Below are positions 17,284 to 26,734 of a DNA stretch of 64,000 nt, piece after piece. The position numbers were made by a program, and so were the translations under genes. Each line of letters begins with the position of its first letter. Position 1 is the stretch's first letter. The stretch spans positions 91,076 through 155,075 of the forward strand of contig CAJUHS010000004.1 of NCBI GenBank assembly GCA_910586535.1, given 5' to 3'. The notes under the pieces were generated by a model. That model ran no database searches and was not told where the DNA came from. It saw nothing but the letters and a program-made list of their open reading frames with translations. This stretch comes from an uncultured Oscillospiraceae bacterium. GTDB taxonomy: Bacteria; Bacillota; Clostridia; Oscillospirales; Ruminococcaceae.

Positions 17284-17396
17284 ACGCAGTTCATTTGTAC
17301 CTTCCTGCGTAAAACACCAAGGTGTTTCAAATCAAAACCGGGACTACATCTTGTATTCAAAGGTGCAGTTTCGGCTGTGCCTTTTATTTTTTAAAT
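17284..17396 (+). ncRNA. candidate preQ1-type riboswitch plus terminator upstream of queD
   Basis: ACGCAG/CTGCGT (17284-17289, 17305-17310) closes a 15-nt loop beginning TTC. An A-rich strand then leads to CCAAGG. ACCTT in the loop (17299-17303) can pair with AAGGT (17319-17323), giving an H-type pseudoknot like preQ1-I aptamers. A 10-bp stem at 17359-17384 followed by TATTTTTT is an intrinsic terminator 20 nt before queD. The aptamer assignment rests on architecture and gene context, not on a full consensus match. The terminator alone could instead end the hydrolase transcript. Confidence 0.45.
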
Positions 17397-17416
17397 TATA
17401 TCTTTGGAGGAATTTT

Positions 17417-17836
17417 ATGTATATATTAAAAGCCGAAGCCGCCTTTGACAGCGCGCATTTTCTAAGCGGCTACAAGGGTAAATGCGCAAATCTTCACGGA
17501 CACCGCTGGGTGATTTCCGCAGAGATAGCTTCCGAAAACCTTATTGCGGATGGACAATTCCGCGGCATGGTGACCGATTTCGGCGATATAAAGCGCGATT
17601 TAAAAAATCTTGCGGACGAGTTCGACCACGCTTTTATTTATGAAAATGGTACTTTAAAAAGTGCAGCAGTTGCTGTGCTTAATGAGGAAAATTTTCGTCT
17701 TATCGAAGTGGATTTCCGTCCCACGGCGGAAAATTTTGCAAAGTATTTTTATGACCGTCTTTCCCGAATGGGGTACAGCGTCAGAAGCGTTACGGTTTAC
17801 GAAACGCCGAATAATTCAGCCACATATATTGATTGA
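17417..17836 (+). CDS. queD: 6-carboxy-5,6,7,8-tetrahydropterin synthase
   Basis: 139 residues from the ATG at 17417 behind TGGAGGAA; upstream in-frame codons lie in the terminator hairpin. Zinc ligands H14, H27 and H29 (AHFLSG, NLHGHRW) and catalytic Cys23 (GKCANLHGH) fit the QueD/PTPS fold, and PTAENFAKYFYDRL is the conserved C-terminal part. It converts dihydroneopterin triphosphate to carboxy-tetrahydropterin, the second step of preQ0 synthesis. The next gene, queE, starts 9 nt later. Confidence 0.93.
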   Translation: MYILKAEAAFDSAHFLSGYKGKCANLHGHRWVISAEIASENLIADGQFRGMVTDFGDIKRDLKNLADEFDHAFIYENGTLKSAAVAVLNEENFRLIEVDFRPTAENFAKYFYDRLSRMGYSVRSVTVYETPNNSATYID

Positions 17837-17845
17837 GGTGCAGAT

Positions 17846-18514
17846 ATGAACACATATAAAATTGCAGAAATGTTTTCCAGCATTAACGGAGAGGGTACTC
17901 ACGCAGGTCAGCTTGCGTTTTTTGTACGCTTCACAGGGTGCAATCTGAATTGCTCATACTGCGATACAAAATGGGCGAACGTGTCTAACGCCGAATACAC
18001 CGAAATGACAGCGGACGAGATACGGTCCGAGGTGCAAAAAAGCGGCATTAGCAACGTTACCGTAACGGGCGGCGAGCCGCTTATACAGCCGAATATTGTC
18101 CCGCTTCTGGAAACGCTCTGCGGGGACGGTCGCTATGTTGAGATAGAGACAAACGGTTCTGCGGACGTTTCCGAAGTCGTGAAAATAAAGGGAGAACGTC
18201 CTGCCTTGACAATGGATTACAAGCTGCCGTCAAGCGGTATGGAAAGCTTTATGCGCACGGAAAATTTTGCTCTTCTTGAAGCTAAGGACACGGTGAAATT
18301 TGTTTCCGGCAGCCGTGCCGATCTGGAGCGCGCTCTTGAAATTATCCGGGAGTACGGTCTTGTCGGGAAATGCGCGGTTTATATCAGTCCCGTTTTCGGT
18401 AAGCTGAAGCCTGCGGAAATTGTGGATTTTATGCTTGCAAACAAGCTGAACGGAGCAAACGTTCAGCTTCAGATGCACAAGTTTATTTGGGATCCTAATA
18501 TGCGTGGAGTTTAA
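17846..18514 (+). CDS. queE: 7-carboxy-7-deazaguanine synthase (radical SAM)
   Basis: 222 residues. The CxxxCxxC iron-sulfur motif is at C32, C36 and C39 (GCNLNCSYCDTKW), preceded by FSSINGEGTHAGQ, the QueE substrate-loop signature. VTVTGGEPLIQP is the radical-SAM GGE motif, and the late QLQMHKFIW matches clostridial QueE. It contracts the pterin ring of carboxy-tetrahydropterin. It lies between queD and folE in the preQ0 operon. Confidence 0.95.
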   Translation: MNTYKIAEMFSSINGEGTHAGQLAFFVRFTGCNLNCSYCDTKWANVSNAEYTEMTADEIRSEVQKSGISNVTVTGGEPLIQPNIVPLLETLCGDGRYVEIETNGSADVSEVVKIKGERPALTMDYKLPSSGMESFMRTENFALLEAKDTVKFVSGSRADLERALEIIREYGLVGKCAVYISPVFGKLKPAEIVDFMLANKLNGANVQLQMHKFIWDPNMRGV

Positions 18515-18642
18515 TGCAGCGGCTGAGGCTTTCCGCCCGATAAACAAGCCGGTATTCAGCCTTGCGGGACAGCCTGCATTGGCAAGAAAATCCGGCTCCT
18601 ACAATCATATTTGAGGATTGAAATGTAAAACGGAGGAACATT

Positions 18643-19227
18643 ATGGATAAAATAAATTACGCAAAAATCGAGGAACATATCCGCGGAATACTGGAGGCTT
18701 TGGGGGACGACCCCGACCGCGAGGGTCTGCGCGAGACCCCTGCCCGTGTTGCGAAAATGTACGGCGAGGTTTTCGAGGGAATGAATTACACCAACGCTGA
18801 GATCGCGGAGATGTTCGGCAAGTCCTTTGAGACGGGGTACACGGAAAACGACATTGTTATCGTTCGGGACATCGAGGTGTTTTCCTACTGCGAGCACCAC
18901 CTTGCGCTGATGTACGACATGAAAGTCACCGTGGCGTATATCCCAAAGGGACGGGTTCTGGGACTATCAAAAATAGCACGTATCGCGGATATGGCGGCGA
19001 AGCGTCTCCAATTGCAGGAACGTCTTGGCGCGGATATTGCGGAAATACTAACGCTTGCAAGCGGTTCTGAGGACGTTGCGGTCTTTATTGAGGCAAGCCA
19101 CAGCTGCATGACTGCGCGGGGAATAAAAAAACCATCCGCACAAACTGCGACGGTCACTCTGCGGGGACGGTTCAATACGGATACTGCACTGCAAAACCGC
19201 CTGTTCAATCAGGTGACTGTAAAATGA
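18643..19227 (+). CDS. folE: GTP cyclohydrolase I
   Basis: 194 residues. DPDREGLRETPARVAKMYGEVF starts the family core; zinc ligands are in FSYCEHHLAL and ASHSCMTARG. It makes dihydroneopterin triphosphate, the shared precursor for folate and 7-deazaguanine. Its place between queE and queC shows it serves queuosine here. The 128-nt gap before it has no gene of its own; the start follows ACGGAGGAAC. The stop overlaps the next start by 4 nt. Confidence 0.95.
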   Translation: MDKINYAKIEEHIRGILEALGDDPDREGLRETPARVAKMYGEVFEGMNYTNAEIAEMFGKSFETGYTENDIVIVRDIEVFSYCEHHLALMYDMKVTVAYIPKGRVLGLSKIARIADMAAKRLQLQERLGADIAEILTLASGSEDVAVFIEASHSCMTARGIKKPSAQTATVTLRGRFNTDTALQNRLFNQVTVK

Positions 19228-19982
19228 CAAGACGGTATGTTGACGAGATAATCATGAAAAAGCCTGCCGATAAAAATTCCTATCTGGCGGAAATTCCCGC
19301 TGTCAGGTTCTTGGAGAAAAAAGGCTCTCTTACCATTGATTCGGACGTTACATTTTTGGTTGGCGAAAACGGAACCGGAAAGTCCACCCTTATCGAAGCG
19401 ATAGCGGTGGCGTGCGGTTTTAATCCCGAGGGAGGAACGAAAAATTTCAGCTTTTCCACGTCGGGGGACGGTGAAAATTTTCACTCCGAGCTGTGGGGGC
19501 ACATTGCCGTATCGCGGAGCAGATACCCCAAGGACGGATTTTTCCTCCGTGCGGAAAGCTTTTTCAACGCGGCTTCCTATATTGACGAACTGGATAAAAT
19601 TCCAGCGGCAAGTCCGAAAATTATCGGCGGCTACGGAGGAGAATCCCTGCATGAGCAGTCTCACGGCGAAAGCTTTCTCGCACTTGTCCAAAACCGTTTT
19701 TTCGGAAACGGTCTGTATATTCTGGACGAGCCGGAAGCTGCGCTTTCCCCAATGCGGCTGATGACCCTCATCGCGGAGCTAAACAGGCTTGTGAAGCAGG
19801 ATTCCCAGCTTATCATAGCGACTCATTCGCCCATACTGCTTGCGTTCCCGGGAGCGGCGGTATTGCAGCTATCCGACAGCGGCATAGAGCGGGTCGGATA
19901 CAGGGACACGGAACATTATCGAGTAACGCGGAGATTCCTTGAAAATCCCGAAAAGATGATAAAGTATCTTACTGAAGATTAA
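19224..19982 (+). CDS. AAA/ABC-type ATPase (predicted COG3910-like)
   Basis: 252 residues. Walker A is GENGTGKSTLIEA near residue 47; an ABC-like signature region GESLHEQSHGES lies near residue 140; Walker B is LYILDEPEAALSP, followed by the H-loop ATHSPILL. There is no transmembrane segment. The ORF overlaps folE by 4 nt and is followed 35 nt later by queC, so it belongs to the operon. No enzyme step of preQ0 synthesis requires this ATPase. The family assignment is from memory; it resembles stand-alone SMC/Rad50-like ATPases of unknown role. Confidence 0.75.
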   Translation: MTRRYVDEIIMKKPADKNSYLAEIPAVRFLEKKGSLTIDSDVTFLVGENGTGKSTLIEAIAVACGFNPEGGTKNFSFSTSGDGENFHSELWGHIAVSRSRYPKDGFFLRAESFFNAASYIDELDKIPAASPKIIGGYGGESLHEQSHGESFLALVQNRFFGNGLYILDEPEAALSPMRLMTLIAELNRLVKQDSQLIIATHSPILLAFPGAAVLQLSDSGIERVGYRDTEHYRVTRRFLENPEKMIKYLTED

Positions 19983-20017
19983 TACGTATCTCAAAAATAA
20001 AAATTACGGAGGATAAT

Positions 20018-20713
20018 ATGAAAGCACTTGTTTTATTCAGCGGCGGCGTGGACAGTTCCACCTGCCTTGCGCTGGCGGTACAAAAATACGGCGCGGAAAA
20101 TGTTGTTGCTCTCTCCGTTTCCTACGGACAGAAGCATACAAAAGAAATTTCGGCGGCTGACGCTGTTGCGGGCTTCTACTGCACCGAGCATATCAAGCTT
20201 GACCTTAGTACTATTTTCAAGTACAGCGGCTGTTCTCTTTTGGAACAGTCAAGCGAGGAAATTCCTCACGAAAGCTACGCCGAGCAGCTTGAAAAGACGG
20301 AGGGCGCGCCTGTTTCCACCTATGTGCCTTTTCGGAACGGTTTGTTTATCGCGGCGGCGGCAAGCGTTGCGCTGTCAAAGGACTGCGGCGTTATTCTGTA
20401 CGGAGCCCACGCGGACGACTCCGCTGGGAACGCTTATCCCGACTGCTCCTCCGCCTTTAACGAGGCTATGAGCAAAGCCGTCTGGGAGGGCAGCGGAGGA
20501 CAGGTAAAGCTTGAAGCTCCTTTTGTGGGTTTAAGCAAGGCGCAGGTGGTGAAAAAGGGTATGGAGCTTGGCGTGCCCTACGAACTGACATGGAGCTGCT
20601 ACGAGGGCGGGGACATTCCCTGCGGCGTTTGCGCTACCTGCCGAGACAGACTTGCGGCGTTTGAGGAGAACGGAATTGCCGATCCGTTGAACGACATAAC
20701 GTCAAAAGCTTAA
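20018..20713 (+). CDS. queC: 7-cyano-7-deazaguanine synthase
   Basis: 231 residues. The PP-loop SGGVDSST is at residues 8-15, ISYGQ-type VSYGQKHTKE follows, and the C-terminal zinc site is formed by CYEGGDIPCGVCATC. These are the diagnostic QueC features. It turns carboxy-deazaguanine into preQ0 with ATP and ammonia. It is the last gene of the operon and is followed by a terminator. No queF is present in the window, so preQ0 reduction must be encoded elsewhere. Confidence 0.96.
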   Translation: MKALVLFSGGVDSSTCLALAVQKYGAENVVALSVSYGQKHTKEISAADAVAGFYCTEHIKLDLSTIFKYSGCSLLEQSSEEIPHESYAEQLEKTEGAPVSTYVPFRNGLFIAAAASVALSKDCGVILYGAHADDSAGNAYPDCSSAFNEAMSKAVWEGSGGQVKLEAPFVGLSKAQVVKKGMELGVPYELTWSCYEGGDIPCGVCATCRDRLAAFEENGIADPLNDITSKA

Positions 20714-20762
20714 TCAGCTGTCCTTGAAAGACCGTACAGTAAAAAGTGCGGCAAAACAAAAA

Positions 20763-20803
20763 AATCTTCCCGAACATTCAAATACCGTTCGGGAAGATTT
20801 TTA
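20763..20803 (+). terminator. terminator of the queuosine operon
   Basis: AATCTTCCCGAAC pairs with GTTCGGGAAGATT across an 11-nt loop and is followed by TTTATT. Confidence 0.9.
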
Positions 20804-20882
20804 TTCTGATATACGTTTAAAAATTAAGCAAAAACTTTGATTCAAAAGGCATTGCGCAGATTGTTCAGCCTTAGTTTCCGTA

Positions 20883-23800
20883 TTAATCCAGCCATTTGCT
20901 GAGAGTCTTTACCAGCACTTTAAGATCGAGCGGCTTGGAGATATGCTCGTTCATACCTGCGTTCATGGAAGCCTGAACGTCATCGTTGAAAGCGTTTGCA
21001 GTCATTGCAACAATCGGTACTCCCTTTGCGTCGCGGCGGTTTAGGGCGCGTATTGCCCTTGCCGCTTCGTTTCCGTTCATAATAGGCATCTGGATATCCA
21101 TAAACACCAGATCGTAGTACCCCTGCTCCGAGGCTGCGAATTTGTCCACAACTTTCCGTCCGTTTTCAGCGCATTCCACTTCCAGCCCCGTCATTTCGAG
21201 CAGCTCCACGGCTATCTCGGTGTTTAACTCGTTATCCTCGGCAAGAAGCACGCGCTTGCCGGAAAAGTCGGCGTTTTTAAGGTTGTCCATATCGTTTTCG
21301 CTGTCTGGCTTAGTTCCTCCCGATGTCATCTCGCGGAAAAGCCGCGCCAGCTTTGATGTGAACAGCGGCTTGCTGACAAATGCGTCCGCGCCTGCGGCAC
21401 GCGCTTCAAGCTCTATATCAGACCAGTCGGAGGCAGAGATTATCACTATGGGTACTTCGTGACCTACCTTTCTGCGTATTTCCTTTGTGACCCGGATACC
21501 GTCCATCCCCGGCATTTTCCAGTCGATCAGCGCGGCAAAGAAATTTTCTCCCGCATTGTGACGGTCAATGACCTTTTTCACCGCGGACTCTCCGTCGGAA
21601 ACACACTCGCCGTTCATGCCGAGTTCGTTCAGTATGCGCAGAGCGTTTTCGCGGGTAGTCTCCTCGTCGTCAGCCACAAGCACGGGCAGTCCTGCAAAAG
21701 CGTCGTAGGAAATATCCTCGGTATCCTGAAGCTTCAGCGAAATGTTTAATGTGAACTTTGAACCCTTTCCGAGCTCGCTTTCCACCTTTATGTCTCCGTC
21801 CATCATGCGGACAAGGTTGTCGGTTATGGCGAGTCCCAGACCTGTTCCGTGTATCTTGCTTATGCGGCTGTCCGAAGCTCTTGAAAACGGCTCGAAGATG
21901 TGCTCCACAAATTCGGGGGACATTCCTATGCCGTCGTCCTCGAAAATAAATTCGTATCTTCCCGCCCTTTCGTTTTCGCGAGTAGTCTCGGAAATGCCGA
22001 TCTTTATGTTTCCGCCCTCGGGAGTGTACTTCACCGCATTGCTTGCAAGGTTCAGGAAAGACTGCTGTATACGCAGCTTGTCTCCGATGACCTTTTCGTG
22101 CACTACGTTCCGTATGCATACTTTTAAATTTTGGTTTTTGGCCTTTATCTGCGGACGCACCATTGAAATAAGAGCGTCCACCAGGTCGGAAAGATTGAAC
22201 TCCTCTTCGTTGAGGTCGACCTTGCCCGACTCGATCTTTGACATATCCAGCACTTCGTTGATAAGCGAGAGCAGGTGTCCGGAGGATACCGTTATCTTGT
22301 TAAGGCAGTCGGCAACTCTGTCCATGTCGTCAAGATGAGTTCCGGCAATAGCGGTCATGCCGATAATGGCGTTTATGGGGGTGCGGATATCGTGGCTCAT
22401 TCTTGACAAGAAGTCTGATTTTGCGGAGTTTGCCCGTCTTGCCGCTTCGTATGCGTCCATAAGAGCGTGCTTGGCGTTTTCTTCAGCCTGGCGGCTCTTT
22501 GTGGTATCGGTGCCGACTATAACAGCCATGATATGACCGTTTCTTTCGCTTCGCGACAGAAGCGAAGTCACACGGGTGTAGGAATCCGTCACGCTGCTGT
22601 AGTATTCCACCTCTCCGCTTCTTTCGCCTGAATTGTATTTTTTCAGCATTGCCTCACGGCTCAGCTCGGTTATCATTTCCTTGTCGAGGAACTGCGGTTC
22701 GGCTCTTTCAAGCCATTTGCTTATAAATTCGTCGAATGCAACGGGAAGCTTTATATTGAATTTTCTGAACGGATTTATGCCGTGCTTTGTAACGTATTCG
22801 CTGGTGATAATTCCGTCGGTAAGATCGAAAGAGTAAGCGTATTCGCAGTTGGTGAGCAGCGCGTCGCGGTACTGACCCCTCTCTTCCTTGATTATCTCGT
22901 TAAGCTCGTAGGTTTTGGTGATGTCGAGCATGGAGCTTAAAATAAATCTGCTGCCGTCGTCGAATTCCAGCATACGGGAGTTGGTCTGTACTCTGCAAAC
23001 CGTTCCGTCGCTGTGCTTTATGCGGAACTCGTATGACGCTTCGCCGCCGGGCTCTTTTATGCTTTTAACCGCGTTGGACATAACAGCTATGTCCTCGGGG
23101 AGGATATTCTCCCGCATGATTCTGTTCATGTTTATGTCCGCGTCACTGCCGTTCCAGCCGAACAGGAACTTCGCTTCGTCGTTAAGAAGAAGTATTTCGC
23201 GCCTCGGCAGACGGTACGCAAATATTCCGCAGTTGAGGGAGCGCATCATCTGGCTGATCATTGTAAGGGAATTTCTAAGCTCCATGTTGCGTTCTTCAAG
23301 CTCGGTAACGTCGTTGTAGAAGCTGTAAAACAGTGTATTTCCGTCTTCTCCGGCAACCTTTTTTCCGCTGTCGACTATCCATTTGATACTGCCGTCCTTG
23401 CACTTTACGCGGTACTTTACAGAGTAAACGCTTCCGCGGCTGAGGTCGTCCTCCAAAGCTTTGAGAACATCTTCAAGGTCGGGAGGGTAAATGATGTGGG
23501 ATGCGCTGTTGTTTGAGATCCGGACAAATTCCTCCACAGAGTAGCCGAACAAAGCGGCAGCCGATTCGCTTATATAGGTATATGTAAATTCTTCATCGCC
23601 GCGGCTTATTTTGAAGCCTCCGGAAATGCCGCTCAGTATCGTTTCAAGCTGTAAATTTATGTCGGTGTTCACCTGGAGCAGGGTTTTGGAAAGCTTTTCC
23701 TCGGCGGCTTTTTCGTGGGAAATATTTTTAACGTACCACATAACGAGCCTGTTCTGCGGCGAGTACCCCTGAAGTGGTATAAGCTCGGTGCGCACCCATT

Positions 23801-24896
23801 TAGGTTCGCCGTCCTCAAGCCGGCGGTAGGTTATGTCTATGTAATCTGAGCCCATGTCGAAAATGGTTTTCATTCTGGCGGGAAGCATTATGTTCAGAAA
23901 TTTTTCCCTGTACTCCATCAAAACGTAATCCTCGGCGAAGCGGCGTATCTGGGAGTCAAAGTCCTCCTTAAAAAACGGGGCGTCGTCCTTTTCGGTTTCC
24001 GAAATAGTAATAGTGTGCATGGAGTTTTTGTTCAGGTCAATGCAGCCGATACGGTAGTATGTGTCCCTCATAAGGCTGAGGGAGGACTCAAGCAGCACCT
24101 TTTCCTGTTTCTCCTCGTCGATACACTGAGCCGTATAGAGAACGTTATGTACGGAGCCGTCGGGAAGAACGTTCACGAGTACCGCCGTACCGCGCATCCA
24201 GTTGTACAGACCGGAATTGTTAAGCTGACGGAACTCATAACTGAAGCTCCGCGTTTCGCAGTCCAGATGGGAGCGGATATAATCCGCGCTGAACTTATTC
24301 ATGTATTCGGAACGGTCTTCCTCGAAAACGCAGCTTTCGGCGTAAAGCTTCATTGCGCTTTCAGCGTCGCCGCAGTCGGGAATATGTCCCGCCAAACCGA
24401 GTTTGCCCTCGACGACCATATAGGTGTTGGTCGTCATATCAATGCAGCAGCGGATAGGGTACAGCTCACCAAGCGCGTCTATCCATTCAGAGTAGCGCTG
24501 CTCTCTTTGTTTGATCGAGGAAAGATCCTCTATGATACCGACAGCGCGGACAGGAATGCCGTTTCCGTCACGTTCCACAGTAGTAAGCGTAGCATGGCAC
24601 CAGTTTTTTCCGCTCTTGTTCCTGAACATTGCGTCGGAGGACTCCGCTCCGCCGTTTATATCAAAGTACAGCTTGTTAAATGCTGGGATATCACTTTCAA
24701 GAACAAAGTCCTCCGAAAAGGAATAGGGCATATTTTTGTACAGTGGACCGCATTTGAATCTTTCACAGGTTCTCGTCGGTATTTCGGCTGTTCCGCTGCG
24801 CACGTCATAGCTGAAGTAGTGAATAGCGGTATTTTCCAAGGCTTTCAGAAGCATTTCCCCTTTGAAAGCCGGTGCGCCGTCATAGGTACGGTTCAT
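20883..24896 (-). CDS. multi-PAS hybrid histidine kinase with two receiver domains
   Basis: 1337 residues with no transmembrane segment, so cytoplasmic. The first 800 residues hold about five PAS-like modules with GxxRDI/TE-type ends such as GIIEDLSSIKQRE and FYNDVTELEERN. The kinase core has SHDIRTPINAI near residue 834 (H-box), LNLASNAVKYTPEGG (N-box) and GIGMSPEF, GTGLGLAI (G-boxes). Receiver 1 has its phospho-acceptor in LIDWKMPG near residue 1125, receiver 2 in FMDIQMPIMNG near 1265. There is no Hpt or output domain, so phosphate must pass to another protein. Monocistronic, with GAGAGGAG before the ATG. Input signal unknown. Confidence 0.93.
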   Translation of the reverse strand: MNRTYDGAPAFKGEMLLKALENTAIHYFSYDVRSGTAEIPTRTCERFKCGPLYKNMPYSFSEDFVLESDIPAFNKLYFDINGGAESSDAMFRNKSGKNWCHATLTTVERDGNGIPVRAVGIIEDLSSIKQREQRYSEWIDALGELYPIRCCIDMTTNTYMVVEGKLGLAGHIPDCGDAESAMKLYAESCVFEEDRSEYMNKFSADYIRSHLDCETRSFSYEFRQLNNSGLYNWMRGTAVLVNVLPDGSVHNVLYTAQCIDEEKQEKVLLESSLSLMRDTYYRIGCIDLNKNSMHTITISETEKDDAPFFKEDFDSQIRRFAEDYVLMEYREKFLNIMLPARMKTIFDMGSDYIDITYRRLEDGEPKWVRTELIPLQGYSPQNRLVMWYVKNISHEKAAEEKLSKTLLQVNTDINLQLETILSGISGGFKISRGDEEFTYTYISESAAALFGYSVEEFVRISNNSASHIIYPPDLEDVLKALEDDLSRGSVYSVKYRVKCKDGSIKWIVDSGKKVAGEDGNTLFYSFYNDVTELEERNMELRNSLTMISQMMRSLNCGIFAYRLPRREILLLNDEAKFLFGWNGSDADINMNRIMRENILPEDIAVMSNAVKSIKEPGGEASYEFRIKHSDGTVCRVQTNSRMLEFDDGSRFILSSMLDITKTYELNEIIKEERGQYRDALLTNCEYAYSFDLTDGIITSEYVTKHGINPFRKFNIKLPVAFDEFISKWLERAEPQFLDKEMITELSREAMLKKYNSGERSGEVEYYSSVTDSYTRVTSLLSRSERNGHIMAVIVGTDTTKSRQAEENAKHALMDAYEAARRANSAKSDFLSRMSHDIRTPINAIIGMTAIAGTHLDDMDRVADCLNKITVSSGHLLSLINEVLDMSKIESGKVDLNEEEFNLSDLVDALISMVRPQIKAKNQNLKVCIRNVVHEKVIGDKLRIQQSFLNLASNAVKYTPEGGNIKIGISETTRENERAGRYEFIFEDDGIGMSPEFVEHIFEPFSRASDSRISKIHGTGLGLAITDNLVRMMDGDIKVESELGKGSKFTLNISLKLQDTEDISYDAFAGLPVLVADDEETTRENALRILNELGMNGECVSDGESAVKKVIDRHNAGENFFAALIDWKMPGMDGIRVTKEIRRKVGHEVPIVIISASDWSDIELEARAAGADAFVSKPLFTSKLARLFREMTSGGTKPDSENDMDNLKNADFSGKRVLLAEDNELNTEIAVELLEMTGLEVECAENGRKVVDKFAASEQGYYDLVFMDIQMPIMNGNEAARAIRALNRRDAKGVPIVAMTANAFNDDVQASMNAGMNEHISKPLDLKVLVKTLSKWLD

Positions 24897-25176
24897 TACG
24901 CTGCTCCTCTCGAGTAAATTTGCATTATTGTAAAAAACGTCTTATCTTAATAAGGTCAGGCGATATAATAGCTATACTTATGCATTAATTATACAATATA
25001 AACAAGCGGTATGTCAACCGAAGAAAAGGAAAAATCACGGGAATCATTTTTATATTATAAGTTTATGTTCAGCGGCGGGGACTTACCGCTGAACACAAAT
25101 TATTTACAAAAATGTGTTGAAAATGCGCCGGCAGTATGATAAAATTAATAAAATATTTTAACGGAGGTAATTACAG

Positions 25177-26364
25177 GTGAAAAACAAAACATTGAAAAAA
25201 TTATGCTCGGCAGTTATAGCTTCATGCCTTCTTTTATCCCTTTCAGGCTGCGGAAATAAAGAAAATACCGGAAACGGAGACTCTCAGGACGGCGGTTCTC
25301 AGGCTCAGGAGCAGACCGCTGCTGTAAGCGCCGTAAACGACGAGATACGCGACATTTCCTCCGCGGAGCTTGTAAAGGAAATCAAAGTCGGCTGGAGCCT
25401 CGGAAATACTCTCGATTCCACCGGCGGCAGCGGCGTTGACAGTGAAACAAGCTGGGGGAATATTGTTACCACCAAGGAAATGATAACCGCAGTCAAGGAC
25501 GCGGGCTTCAATATTATAAGAATCCCCACCACATGGGGCATACACATGGACGAAAACAACAAGGTCGATGAAGCGTGGATGAACCGCGTGCAGGAGGTCG
25601 TGGACTACGCCTACTCGCAGGATATGTTCGTTATCCTCAATATACACCACGAGGAGTGGCACGATCCTTATTACGATAACGAAGCGGCAGCCACGGAGAG
25701 GCTTAAAGCTCTCTGGACTCAGATAGGCACCCGCTTTTCAGGCTACGGCGAAAAGCTTATTTTTGAGGGACTTAACGAACCCCGCAAGAGAAACACCGCT
25801 CTTGAATGGAACGGCGGCGACGCCGAGGGACACGAGGTCGTAAACAATTTTAACGCGGCGTTTGTGTCCACCGTAAGAGGTCTGGGAGGAAACAACGCAA
25901 AGCGCCACCTGATGATCCCCGCCTATGCGGCAAGCTCTTCGGATCAGGCTATGAAAGCGGTCAAGATTCCCGAGGGCGACGATAAAATAATCGTGTCCAT
26001 TCACGCCTACACTCCCTATGCGTTTGCCCTCAGCGACGATCTTCTGGCAAGGGATTTCTCCCCGGACGATCCTTCCGCAAACGATATCGTTTATCTTATG
26101 AACTGTCTGAAGACAAATTTCATTGACAAGGGCACTCCCGTTATCATCGGTGAATTTGGCGCAAGAGCCAAGGCGAACGAGGAGACGCGCGCCGAATGGG
26201 CGACATTCTATGTAAGCAAGGCGAAAGAGATCGGCGTTCCATGCCTCTGGTGGGACAACGGCGCGTTTTCGGGTACGGGTGAAAACTTCGGTATCCTTGA
26301 CCGCGCAACCTGCACATGGAAGTTCCCCCTTATTGTTGAGGGTCTTATGAAAGGTCTCGAATAA
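25177..26364 (+). CDS. GH5 endoglucanase, lipoprotein
   Basis: 395 residues from a GTG behind ACGGAGG. The N-terminus is a type II signal peptide with lipobox LSGC near residue 26, followed by a Gly/Ser/Gln-rich linker, so the enzyme is anchored on the outer membrane leaflet face. The catalytic domain (about 60-390) carries GWSLGNTLDS, FNIIRIPTTWG, the acid/base in FEGLNEPR (near residue 203) and the nucleophile in IIGEFGAR (near 325): clan GH-A, family 5, with the subfamily look of ruminococcal cellulases. There is no dockerin or carbohydrate-binding module. It is probably active on cellulose or mixed-linkage glucan. Confidence 0.92.
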   Translation: MKNKTLKKLCSAVIASCLLLSLSGCGNKENTGNGDSQDGGSQAQEQTAAVSAVNDEIRDISSAELVKEIKVGWSLGNTLDSTGGSGVDSETSWGNIVTTKEMITAVKDAGFNIIRIPTTWGIHMDENNKVDEAWMNRVQEVVDYAYSQDMFVILNIHHEEWHDPYYDNEAAATERLKALWTQIGTRFSGYGEKLIFEGLNEPRKRNTALEWNGGDAEGHEVVNNFNAAFVSTVRGLGGNNAKRHLMIPAYAASSSDQAMKAVKIPEGDDKIIVSIHAYTPYAFALSDDLLARDFSPDDPSANDIVYLMNCLKTNFIDKGTPVIIGEFGARAKANEETRAEWATFYVSKAKEIGVPCLWWDNGAFSGTGENFGILDRATCTWKFPLIVEGLMKGLE

Positions 26365-26395
26365 TATTATTTAAAACACCGTATTATATAATATT

Positions 26396-26436
26396 ATATC
26401 CCCGAATGGAATCGTCTCATTCGGGGATATGATTTA
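26396..26436. terminator. terminator between GH5 gene and the converging FlhB-like pair
   Basis: ATATCCCCGAATG (26396-26408) pairs with CATTCGGGGATAT (26418-26430) across a 9-nt loop. The uridine tail is weak on both strands. Confidence 0.75.
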
Positions 26437-26443
26437 CAGAAAT

Positions 26444-26734
26444 TTACTGCTGACCTTTGTTATCCTTTGCAATGCGCATTACCTGCACGTAGATACCCGC
26501 CACAAGCTGATAAAGATCCGGAGGGATACCCTGCCCAACGTTCAGCATGGTAAGCAGCGCGGTAGCGGAGTCGTCCCGGTAAATAGGCACGCCGTTTTCG
26601 TCGGCAAGATTGATTATTTTTTCGGCGACATGACCGTGACCCGAAGCTACAACTATGGGAGTGTAGTCCTTATCGGGATTATATCTTAGCGCCACAGCGG
26701 AATTGCCGGGCTTTTTTCCCTTATATCCTGACAT
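26444..26734 (-). CDS. FlhB C-terminal-like protein (YlqH type)
   Basis: 96 residues. The text AVALRYNPDKDYTPIVVASGHGHVAEKII, split at its conserved ALRY and the P-I-V-V-A turn, corresponds to the cytoplasmic C-terminal domain of FlhB/EscU. It is truncated just after the region where FlhB carries its NPTH autocleavage site, and the NPTH itself is absent (NPDK instead). It has no membrane part. Such stand-alone proteins (Bacillus subtilis YlqH) occur next to YlqG, as here; they may assist flagellar export but this is not proven. The start overlaps the upstream gene by 14 nt. Confidence 0.85.
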   Translation of the reverse strand: MSGYKGKKPGNSAVALRYNPDKDYTPIVVASGHGHVAEKIINLADENGVPIYRDDSATALLTMLNVGQGIPPDLYQLVAGIYVQVMRIAKDNKGQQ

